Below, one piece after another: positions 55,413-62,750 of a DNA stretch of 64,000 bases. Source of the DNA: Paraburkholderia phenazinium (GTDB lineage Bacteria; Pseudomonadota; Gammaproteobacteria; Burkholderiales; Burkholderiaceae); the NCBI RefSeq assembly GCF_900100735.1, contig NZ_FNCJ01000007.1, positions 220,641 through 284,640 of the forward strand, in the 5' to 3' direction. The notes under the pieces are model-generated. The model worked only from the letters and a program-made list of their open reading frames with translations. It was not told where the DNA came from and ran no database searches. The stretch's first letter is position 1. Each line of letters starts with the position of its first letter. Made by a program: the position numbers and the translations under genes.

Positions 55413-56657
55413 CTACCGCGCCTCCGGCACGCCCTCCGCCTGCTCCAAGGTCTCGCTATCACGCGTCTCCGGCATTGCCGCCCACACGAGCAGCACCGCC
55501 AGCGCACCCGCCGCCGCGAGGCCGAAGAAGCTGACCGTATTGCTGAAGCGATCGGCAATGAACCCCGCCGCCGCCGTGCTCAAGGTCGCGCCGATCCCGG
55601 CCGCGAGGCCGAACAGGCCGATACACAGGTTGTAGCGTCCCTTGCCGCCCGCCACGTCCGCGGCGATCAGCGGCAGCATCACGCCGAACACCGCAGCGCT
55701 GATGCCGTCGAGCATCTGCACCGGCACCAGCAGGTAAGGGCTGCTCACGCCGGCGAACAGCAAGGCGCGAAGCGGCAGCGCCGAGAAGCCGAACAGCAGG
55801 ATCGGCCGGCGGCCCCAGCGTTGCGCCGAGCGTCCCACCCACGGCGACATCATCGCCACAATCGCTTGCGGCACGATGATGCACGCGGCAATCACGAGCT
55901 GCACGTTGTCGCCCATGCCAGCGGTCACTTCACCGGCGGCGAGGTTAAGCATCGCCGCGTTGGAGAGGTGGAACAGCACGATACAGGCCGCAAACACCAG
56001 CATGCGCTTGTCGCGCAGCAGCTCGCGCAAGCTCTCGCGCTTTTCCGCCGCATCCGGTTCCGGCGCGGCCTGCGGCAGCGGGTTCACGGTACCGGTGTGC
56101 TGCACCATGCTGAGCGCAACCAGCGCCGGCATGGCGAGCGCGGCGGTCAGCCAGAATACAGCGCGCGACGAGAAGTACTCGCCGAACAGACCCATCAGTC
56201 CGGCTGCGACCGCACTGCCGATCGACGCCCAGCGCGCGTTGCGCCCGAGCCGGTCGCCGAGGTTCTGGCGCCCGACCAGCGCGAACGAGATCGCCGCCAT
56301 GGCCGGCACCAGCATGCAACTGGCGAAGCCGTGGAAGACTTCCGCGGCGATCACGGGCAGCACGGTCGGGCTGCTGGCGAGCAACACCGCGGACAGGATG
56401 ATCGCGAAGATCGCCCACGCGGCGGCGCCTTTCTTGTTGCGCATCGCATCGACGGCGGCGCCGGCCGGCACCTGGCTCACCATCGCGCTGATCGTGCCGA
56501 CCGACAGCGCCATGCCGATCTCGCCCTGGGTCCACTTGTGCGACGCGAGGTACGACGCAATGAACGGACCGAACCCCGTCTGCACGTTGGCGACGAAGAA
56601 GTTCATCCAGTCGAGCGCGCGCAGGCTTCGCGCGGTAACCATCTGGCGGCCTATCAT
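55413..56657 (-). CDS. MFS transporter
   Basis: A 414-aa membrane protein with 12 hydrophobic segments. It starts TARSLRALDWMNFFVANVQT and has the central IGMALSVGTISAMVSQVPAG and RWGRRPILLFGFSALPLRAL segments. Substrate cannot be assigned. Its ATG overlaps the stop of the upstream PRC-barrel gene (ATGA), so the two are translationally coupled. It is followed by about 35 bp and the terminator of the convergent unit. Confidence 0.88.
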   Translation of the reverse strand: MIGRQMVTARSLRALDWMNFFVANVQTGFGPFIASYLASHKWTQGEIGMALSVGTISAMVSQVPAGAAVDAMRNKKGAAAWAIFAIILSAVLLASSPTVLPVIAAEVFHGFASCMLVPAMAAISFALVGRQNLGDRLGRNARWASIGSAVAAGLMGLFGEYFSSRAVFWLTAALAMPALVALSMVQHTGTVNPLPQAAPEPDAAEKRESLRELLRDKRMLVFAACIVLFHLSNAAMLNLAAGEVTAGMGDNVQLVIAACIIVPQAIVAMMSPWVGRSAQRWGRRPILLFGFSALPLRALLFAGVSSPYLLVPVQMLDGISAAVFGVMLPLIAADVAGGKGRYNLCIGLFGLAAGIGATLSTAAAGFIADRFSNTVSFFGLAAAGALAVLLVWAAMPETRDSETLEQAEGVPEAR

Positions 56658-57634
56658 CGGGACGCCCGTGCGGTTGATGCCGCCGCTGAGGATGACGAAG
56701 CGGGGGCGGGTGGGGGCGCGGGCGGCGCCGGCGACACGGCGCGAATCGGCTCGCCGGACGCGTACGGCGGCGACGCGGCAATTGCCGCATCGCTTAGGTC
56801 CATCAATGGATAGAGCGCCTTGTCGCGGACCGCGAAGCGCAGCGCCGACCAGTTGGCGGCAATCGTGCGGCGGTCGGTGCTAACCATGCCGCTGACGTCG
56901 AGCACTACCGCTTGCGGCTGCGCATTGCCGTCGATCAGCACGTCGACCACGCGGCCGACTTTCGCGCCGTTAGGCCGCTCCACGGTGGCGTCGAGCAAGG
57001 GTAGGCGCGTCGCGGTCGCGGTGCCGGCAGCCGCCGCTGCGGCCTTGGCGCGGTCGGGCGCAGGCGCCTGGCCGGGCGCCAGGTTCAGCGTGATGGTTGC
57101 GGCTTTGGCGCTCGGCGTGAAGCGGAACGCGCTCCACGGGAAATTGACCTTGCGGTCGCCGACCCCGAGGAAGCCCTGCAGGTTGACGATCATTTCGATC
57201 GGCCGGCCGCTCGCATCCGTGACCAGATCGACGGCGCGCCCGACGACCTTGCCGTCGGGCTTCTGCACTTCGCTGTCGAGCAGCCCGTGCGCCTGGTTGC
57301 GATCGATCAGCCGCGTCACGATGAGCGGCGCAGGGGCGGGCGGCGGCGGCGCGGGCGTGGCTACCGGCGGTGGCGGCGCTTCCTTCTTCGGCGGCGGCGC
57401 GGCGGGGCGCTTGGGCTTCGGTGGCGATTCGGGTTTGGCTGTTTCCGTTGGCGCCGTCGTCTCAGGCGGCCCGGCTACGAGCGCGGTGCTGGCGGGTTCG
57501 ATGAACTCCGGCACGGCCTCGGTGATCGGCGCCTGCTGCGGTCCGCGCAGCAGGCTGCAACCCGACAGGGCCATAGCCGCAAGGACGAGAAGGATCGGAT
57601 AACGGAAAGCTGGACGTGGAAAACCGCCACTCAT
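56654..57634 (-). CDS. PRC-barrel lipoprotein
   Basis: A 326-aa predicted lipoprotein: the signal ends MALSGC, then a long Pro/Lys/Ala-rich linker (residues about 30-110) leads to two PRC-barrel-like domains (LLDSEVQKPDGKVVGRAVDL; LLDATVERPNGAKVGRVVDV) and a second Pro/Ala/Ser tail. PRC barrels bind RNA or partner proteins and occur in photosynthetic reaction-centre and envelope proteins; the role here is unknown. The ATG at 57634 has GGAG 9 bases upstream; ATG 57649 lacks such a site. It is coupled to the MFS gene, so it may act with that transporter. Confidence 0.8.
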   Translation of the reverse strand: MSGGFPRPAFRYPILLVLAAMALSGCSLLRGPQQAPITEAVPEFIEPASTALVAGPPETTAPTETAKPESPPKPKRPAAPPPKKEAPPPPVATPAPPPPAPAPLIVTRLIDRNQAHGLLDSEVQKPDGKVVGRAVDLVTDASGRPIEMIVNLQGFLGVGDRKVNFPWSAFRFTPSAKAATITLNLAPGQAPAPDRAKAAAAAAGTATATRLPLLDATVERPNGAKVGRVVDVLIDGNAQPQAVVLDVSGMVSTDRRTIAANWSALRFAVRDKALYPLMDLSDAAIAASPPYASGEPIRAVSPAPPAPPPAPASSSSAAASTARASR

Positions 57635-58161
57635 CAAGAAGGACTCCATGGGCGAGAGCGAACGGTGCGAAGGATGGGCCGCACCGGCCGCTGCTGCAAT
57701 TGAAACGGCGTATGCGTCAGAGTTTAACCCGCAGCGCGGGGCGCTCCGGTCTGGGGCCGCATGAAAGCCGTGTGCGACAACCGCGTGACAGGCCGTAGGT
57801 GTAAACACGCGGGCCGAACCCGCATGCCGCCGTGCCTTAAACGATATAAGCATCGTGACATGACCGGCATGCCATTCATGCGATGGGAGACATATTTGTA
57901 TTCGCCTACATTTCGGGACAGCAAACGACGAACGGTGCTAACGCGGGCCTAAACCCCACAGGTTTAACCCGACACGTAGGTGCCCGATTGTAAGGGATGT
58001 CGGGAATCTTCGGACGAAAGCGGACCGGCCTGAAACACAGACTGTCCGCGTGGACGAACGTTCAAACCTTGCCCCACCACATTACATAAACGCAACGAGA
58101 CGAACCTGATGACAGCCGGTGCCCCGGCTGTTTCAGCATGCTGATAAAGGAGGCACTCATC
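57635..58161. other. Divergent region between the PRC-barrel gene and the purine permease
   Basis: About 525 bp without a gene. A perfect inverted repeat, ACAGCCGG (58112-58119), TGCC, CCGGCTGT (58124-58131), lies just before the permease and is followed by CAGCATGCTG, another palindrome. A/T-rich segments around 57840-57900 may hold promoters for both sides. No riboswitch core was recognised. Confidence 0.5.
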
Positions 58162-59544
58162 ATGATGGAACCCACTGCCCAGCCGATTTCTGAAGTCGGC
58201 GTCGAAACCTTCGTTTCCAAGGGTTTTCTCGACCGGTACTTTGAAATCTCCTCGCGCGGCAGTTCGCAGCGTCAGGAAATCATCGCCGGCGTCACTACGT
58301 TTCTAGCGATGGTTTATTCGGTCTTCGTCGTGCCTGGCATGTTCGGCAAGGCAGGGTTCGACACCAGCGCCGTGTTCGTGGCCGTGTGCCTGACCACCGC
58401 CTTCGGCTCGCTCTTGATGGGCATCTGGGCCAAGCTGCCGATCGCGATCGGCTGCGCCATCTCCCTCACTGCGTTCACGGCCTTCGGCCTCGTGCTCGGC
58501 AAGGGCCTGCATCCGACGGTCGCGTTGGGTGCGGTGTTCCTGATGGGGATCGTCTTCACCGGCATTTCGGTGACGGGCGTGCGCTCGTGGATTCTGCGCA
58601 ACCTGCCGACCGGCGTCGCGCACGGCACGGGGATCGGCATCGGCCTGTTCCTGTTGCTGATCGCGGCCAATGACGTGGGCCTCGTGGTGAAGAACCCGGG
58701 TGCCGGCCTGCCGGTTTCGCTCGGTCATATCACCGCGCTGCCGGCGCTGATGTCGGTGGTGGGGCTGGCGGCGATCTTCGGTCTGGTGCGCCGTCGCGTG
58801 CCGGGTTCGATCCTGATCGTGATCGTCGCGATCTCGGCAATCGGCCTGCTGATCGATCCGGCGGTGACGTACCACGGCGTGTTTGCGCTGCCTTCGCTGA
58901 GCGCGCCGGGCCATGCCTCGCTGATCGGTGCGATGGACATCAAGGGTGCGCTCTCGCTGGCGGTGCTGCCTAGCGTGCTGGCACTGGTGATGACGGCCGT
59001 GTTCGACGCCACCGGGACGATTCGCGCTGTCGCCGGCCAGGCCGGTCAACTGGATGCCAACGGCCGCATCATCAACGGTGGCCGCGCGCTGACCGCTGAC
59101 TCACTGAGCTCGATCTTCTCGGGCTTCCTCGGTGGCGCACCGGCGGCGGCTTACATCGAATCGACGGTCGGCGTGGCTGCTGGCGCGAAGACGGGGATGG
59201 CTGCGGCGGTGGTCGGCCTGCTGTTCCTCGTGGTGATGTTCTTCTCGCCGCTCGCCGGTCTGGTGCCTTCGTATGCGACGGCGCCGGCGCTGATGTACGT
59301 TGGCCTGCTGATGCTCTCGAGCGTGAGCAAGCTCGATATGGACGACATGGTCGATGCAATGTCGGGTCTGGTGTGCGCGGTGTTCATCGTGCTGACCGCC
59401 AACATCGTCACGGGCATCATGCTGGGTTTCAGCACGCTGGTGATCGGCCGCATCGTGAGCGGCGAGTATCGCAAGCTGAACGTCGGGACGGTGGCGATTG
59501 CTGTCGTGCTGGCCGCGTTCTACCTCGGTGGCTGGGCAATCTGA
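58162..59544 (+). CDS. NCS2 purine permease (AzgA/GhxP-like)
   Basis: A 460-aa membrane protein with 12-14 predicted helices. YFEISSRGSSQRQEIIAGVT, TTFLAMVYSVFVVPGMFGKA, TGIGIGLFLLLIAANDVGLV and ALVMTAVFDATGTIRAVAGQ mark the AzgA-type xanthine/uracil permease family (adenine, guanine, hypoxanthine). AGGAGG lies 8 bases before ATG 58162; an in-frame ATG at 58138 lies before that site. Confidence 0.93.
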   Translation: MMEPTAQPISEVGVETFVSKGFLDRYFEISSRGSSQRQEIIAGVTTFLAMVYSVFVVPGMFGKAGFDTSAVFVAVCLTTAFGSLLMGIWAKLPIAIGCAISLTAFTAFGLVLGKGLHPTVALGAVFLMGIVFTGISVTGVRSWILRNLPTGVAHGTGIGIGLFLLLIAANDVGLVVKNPGAGLPVSLGHITALPALMSVVGLAAIFGLVRRRVPGSILIVIVAISAIGLLIDPAVTYHGVFALPSLSAPGHASLIGAMDIKGALSLAVLPSVLALVMTAVFDATGTIRAVAGQAGQLDANGRIINGGRALTADSLSSIFSGFLGGAPAAAYIESTVGVAAGAKTGMAAAVVGLLFLVVMFFSPLAGLVPSYATAPALMYVGLLMLSSVSKLDMDDMVDAMSGLVCAVFIVLTANIVTGIMLGFSTLVIGRIVSGEYRKLNVGTVAIAVVLAAFYLGGWAI

Positions 59545-59755
59545 GCGGTGCGCTTGCCGGAGTAGTTGGTCGTGCCAGGTTTTGACGCGCGAGTGGGGCA
59601 GGGTCAAAACCGTCCTGCTTGCGTGTGCAGCGAATTGTATCTCCACCCTTAACGCGGCCTGTCGCAGTGTTTTGCACTGTGATGCGCCGCGTATCTTTTT
59701 TCCTCCGCGTCATTCCCCGCATCATTCCTCCGCATTATTCCCTCACATCGCTTCC

Positions 59756-59800
59756 TTGACATCCGTCGTTGCCCGACTACACTAAACCATATGGTTAAGT
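59756..59800 (+). promoter_or_regulatory. Probable leaderless promoter and palindromic operator of arsR
   Basis: TTGACA (59756-59761) and TACACT (59778-59783) are spaced 16 bp apart, a strong sigma-70 promoter. The expected start of transcription lies at about 59790, that is at the ATG of arsR (59791), and there is no ribosome site before it, so the mRNA is probably leaderless. Overlapping the -10 and start codon is ACTAAACCATATGGTTAAGT (59781-59800), a 20-bp palindrome with one mismatched pair, an ideal operator for an autoregulated dimeric ArsR repressor. Confidence 0.7.
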
Positions 59801-60216
59801 TTTCGGAAGCCCTTCTCGATCGCACGTTTGCCGCGCTCGCCGACCCCACGCGGCGTGCCTTGCTCGCGCGCCTGTCCAGCCACCAGGATCTATCGGTGAG
59901 CGAACTCGCGCAGCCGTTCGAGATGTCGTTACCAGCGGTGATGAAGCATCTCGACGTGCTGTCCGAGGCCGGCCTCATCACGCGCACCAAGACCGGCCGC
60001 ACGGTTGCGTGCCGGTTGTCCGCGGGGCCGATGGAGCAGGCCATGCAATGGCTGAACCGCTATGAACGCTTCTGGACCGAGCAGCTCGATCGTCTCGCAA
60101 CCTTTGTCGAACAGGAGGACCCATGTCCACCCAACCCAGTCTCACGCTCCAGCGCCGTCTCAACGCCTCGCCCGCCAAAGTCTTCGGCGCCTGGACGCAG
60201 CCGGCGCAAATCCTGA
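59791..60216 (+). CDS. ArsR-family regulator
   Basis: A 141-aa winged-helix repressor. ALADPTRRALLARL, SVSELAQPFEMSLPAVMKHL (recognition helix) and AGLITRTKTGRTVACRLS match the ArsR/SmtB family of the type paired with AHSA1 proteins; no cysteine metal site is seen. The last roughly 30 residues are Pro/Ser/Arg-rich and are read through the first 94 bases of the next gene in another frame. The likely job is to repress its own operon. Confidence 0.9.
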   Translation: MVKFSEALLDRTFAALADPTRRALLARLSSHQDLSVSELAQPFEMSLPAVMKHLDVLSEAGLITRTKTGRTVACRLSAGPMEQAMQWLNRYERFWTEQLDRLATFVEQEDPCPPNPVSRSSAVSTPRPPKSSAPGRSRRKS

Positions 60217-60551
60217 AGTGGATGCACCCGAGTGGCAACGAGATGATCGACGCCGAAATGGACGTCCGTGTCGATGGCCGCTATCGGCTCGTGATGCGCT
60301 GGGCGGACGGCGAGGCGCATGAAGTGGGCGGCCGGTATCTGGAGGTGGTGCCGGACGCGAAACTGGTGTTCACATGGGCGTGGCGCTCGACGCCGGAGCG
60401 TGAGTCGTTAGTGACGGTCGCTTTGAAGCCCGACGGCGACGGCACGCTGCTTACGCTGACGCATGGACAGTTCCTTGACGAAGATGCGCGCGACAAGCAC
60501 GCAATCGGCTGGGCGGCCGGGCTCGATGGACTCGAGCGCTACTTTGCCTGA
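60123..60551 (+). CDS. SRPBCC/AHSA1-family protein
   Basis: A 142-aa START-like protein with the AHSA1 fold: LTLQRRLNASPAKVFGAWTQ and GGRYLEVVPDAKLVFTWAWR are standard. It follows ArsR in many proteobacteria and probably binds a small hydrophobic ligand, though none can be named. ATG 60123 follows GGAGGACCC and lies inside arsR with a 94-base overlap, unusually long. Confidence 0.88.
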   Translation: MSTQPSLTLQRRLNASPAKVFGAWTQPAQILKWMHPSGNEMIDAEMDVRVDGRYRLVMRWADGEAHEVGGRYLEVVPDAKLVFTWAWRSTPERESLVTVALKPDGDGTLLTLTHGQFLDEDARDKHAIGWAAGLDGLERYFA

Positions 60552-60626
60552 CCACTGAGGAAGGAGATGCAGATGGAACCGCATAGCACTGTCTCGAGAG
60601 AGGAGTGACTGGTCGCGCGTGCGGCA

Positions 60627-61502
60627 CTAGGGTCCTCGATGCCCGGCTTCGTAGAACAGCGCAAACAGCTCCGATTGCGAATTGATGTTGAGCTTCGTAT
60701 AGATATGCTTTTTGTGAGCGCGCACGGTCTCGAACGAGATGGACAGCTTCTCGGCAATCGCCCTTGTCGAGAAGCCGCTCAACGTCTGCATTGCCACTTC
60801 CACTTCACGCGCCGTGAGCGGGGCGCGCCCCGCGGCCTGAGCGACTTGCGCGAAGCGTGCCGCATACGTCGGGGTCTCGTTCGGCTGTAGCGCGGGGCTG
60901 CCGCCTGGCTCGGTCGCGAGATCCGATTCATTCGCTTCGTTCGTCTCCGTAGCGCTCACCGCTGCAGACAGGCCGAACATCTCATGCGGCAAACGCTGCC
61001 GCATCAATGCCAGCACCCAGGGCGCGCACAGCGCGAGCACAGCGAGATCGCGTTCGTTATAGCGGCGCGTCGCACCCAGCGAAAACGCCAGCGTATGGCG
61101 CGCGTCGATCATGTAGTTGAAGTGCACCTCGTCGCCGACAATGTTCTTCCTGAAGTAGCGCTGGTAATACGAGGTCATCGTGAAGTTGTCCGGCGCGACG
61201 TCGGCCAGCGTGACGAAGCCTGACGCCGGGCGCTCGCAGGCGTCGATGTAAAACGGATCGAGCTGATAGAGCGCTTCGAGATAGTCCTGAAACATCACAT
61301 CGACGGCGCCATCGGGCGTGGGCGATTCGGCGCATACGAGCGGCGCTTCGGCGGGTGCGAAACGCAGCGCCACCCAGTTGTCGAAGGCAACGTAGCGTTC
61401 CAGCGCTCGCGTGAGGCGCGTCCAGAATTGCGTACTGTCGAGCGCTTCGATGACGGCGCCTATTTCGCGGTGAAAGGCGAGGTCGCGCCAATCGAGTTCC
61501 AT
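60627..61502 (-). CDS. LuxR-family transcriptional regulator
   Basis: A 291-aa regulator. The N-terminal part (about residues 1-160) resembles an autoinducer-binding or other ligand-binding domain (FHREIGAVIEALDSTQFWTR). A low-complexity acidic linker follows, then a C-terminal LuxR helix-turn-helix: PLTAREVEVAMQTLSGFSTR, then AIAEKLSISFETVRAHKKHI. ATG 61502 is used; the frame is open 56 codons upstream but crosses the divergent promoter. It faces the nitrilase gene, which it probably controls. No luxI is seen. Confidence 0.88.
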   Translation of the reverse strand: MELDWRDLAFHREIGAVIEALDSTQFWTRLTRALERYVAFDNWVALRFAPAEAPLVCAESPTPDGAVDVMFQDYLEALYQLDPFYIDACERPASGFVTLADVAPDNFTMTSYYQRYFRKNIVGDEVHFNYMIDARHTLAFSLGATRRYNERDLAVLALCAPWVLALMRQRLPHEMFGLSAAVSATETNEANESDLATEPGGSPALQPNETPTYAARFAQVAQAAGRAPLTAREVEVAMQTLSGFSTRAIAEKLSISFETVRAHKKHIYTKLNINSQSELFALFYEAGHRGP

Positions 61503-61581
61503 GCCTGCTCCGTTGAGGGTAACCCTGCCGGGTGATTCCCTGATAAATATGTCTGGTGATAATAGCCCCAAGCGCAACGCT

Positions 61582-61607
61582 CGCGGGCTGAAACAAAAAA
61601 GCCCGCG
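61582..61607. repeat. Inverted repeat in the LuxR/nitrilase divergent region
   Basis: CGCGGGCT (61582-61589) and AGCCCGCG (61600-61607) form an 8-bp perfect stem with a GAAACAAAAA loop. It lies between two divergent starts. It could be an operator or leader stem; no T-run makes a terminator unlikely. Confidence 0.45.
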
Positions 61608-61664
61608 CATGCGAAGTAGATACGCAAGACCTTGCAACCAATTTGCATGGGACCGGAGACAGAC

Positions 61665-62483
61665 ATGCAACTCGAACTAGCGCAGATCCCCATTGTGGAT
61701 GGCGCGACCGATATCAATGTGCAACGCGTGCTGGAGGTGATCGGCAAGCGTGCGGCCGGCACCGATCTGATCGTGTTTCCCGAGACCACGTTGTCGGGTT
61801 TCCCGACCCGCGACACGGTGGCCGACGTGGCCCAGCCGCTCGACGGCGCCGCCTTGACCCGCGTGCGCAATGCTGCTCGCGAGGCGGGCGTGGCGGTTGC
61901 GGTAGGTCTCGCCGAGCGCGACGGCAACCGCTTCTACAACACCACGGTACTGATCGACGAGCAGGGCGAACTGGCGCTGCGCTATCGCAAGACGCATCTG
62001 TGGGCCTCCGATGTCGGCGTGTTCGAAGCGGGCGACCGCTACGAAGTGTGCAGCTTCAAAGGCATGATCGTCGGCCTGCTGATCTGCTACGACATCGAAT
62101 TCCCTGAGACCGCGCGTGCGGTCGCGTCGCTCGGCGCCGATCTGCTGATCGTCACCAACGGCAACATGGACCCGTTCGGCCCGGTGCATCGCCGTGCCAT
62201 CGTGGCGCGCGCCATGGAAAACCAGATGTTCGCGGCGCTAGTCAATCGCACGGGGACGGGGGACGACAACCTGACCTTCCCCGGCGAGTCGGCGCTGATC
62301 GATCCGTTCGGCGAGGTTGTATGCGAAGCGGGTACGGGCGAGACCGTCCTGCAGGCGACGCTCGATGCAGCACGGCTGGAAGGCGCACGCGAACACTATC
62401 GCTATCTGCACGACGCGCGTATCGCGCTCGATCTCAAGACACTCGACGACGAAAACGGCCAGCGTGCCCGCCTGATCCGGTAG
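61665..62483 (+). CDS. Carbon-nitrogen hydrolase (nitrilase superfamily)
   Basis: A 272-aa amidase-type enzyme. The catalytic triad is visible: Glu40 (FPETT), Lys109 (YRKTHL) and Cys141 (LICYD). NGNMDPFGPVHRRAIVARAM and ALIDPFGEVV are family features. It hydrolyses an amide or nitrile, unknown which. GGAGAC lies about 5 bases before ATG 61665. An APC permease gene follows 267 bp later, so together they may use an imported nitrogen compound. Confidence 0.9.
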   Translation: MQLELAQIPIVDGATDINVQRVLEVIGKRAAGTDLIVFPETTLSGFPTRDTVADVAQPLDGAALTRVRNAAREAGVAVAVGLAERDGNRFYNTTVLIDEQGELALRYRKTHLWASDVGVFEAGDRYEVCSFKGMIVGLLICYDIEFPETARAVASLGADLLIVTNGNMDPFGPVHRRAIVARAMENQMFAALVNRTGTGDDNLTFPGESALIDPFGEVVCEAGTGETVLQATLDAARLEGAREHYRYLHDARIALDLKTLDDENGQRARLIR

Positions 62484-62750
62484 CCGGACGCGCCGGGGCG
62501 CCTCGACCTGCAGCGGCGGCGTTGCCGGCATGTTGCCGCGGCACCGCGCAGACCAGCCGCCGCTGCGCTTTCAGTCGCGAAGGTGAGCGCCGCTCTAGCG
62601 GGTTTCGTCACACCAGAAGTTGCCACACCTAACCTGTTTCACCAACCGGGTGACGCGGCTCGTCCGTATCACGCATAACCACTTGCAGCACCGTCCGTTC
62701 GTCTGGCCAGGCTGGCCGGCGAGTATCGGCAACCATGTTGGAGACATTGC

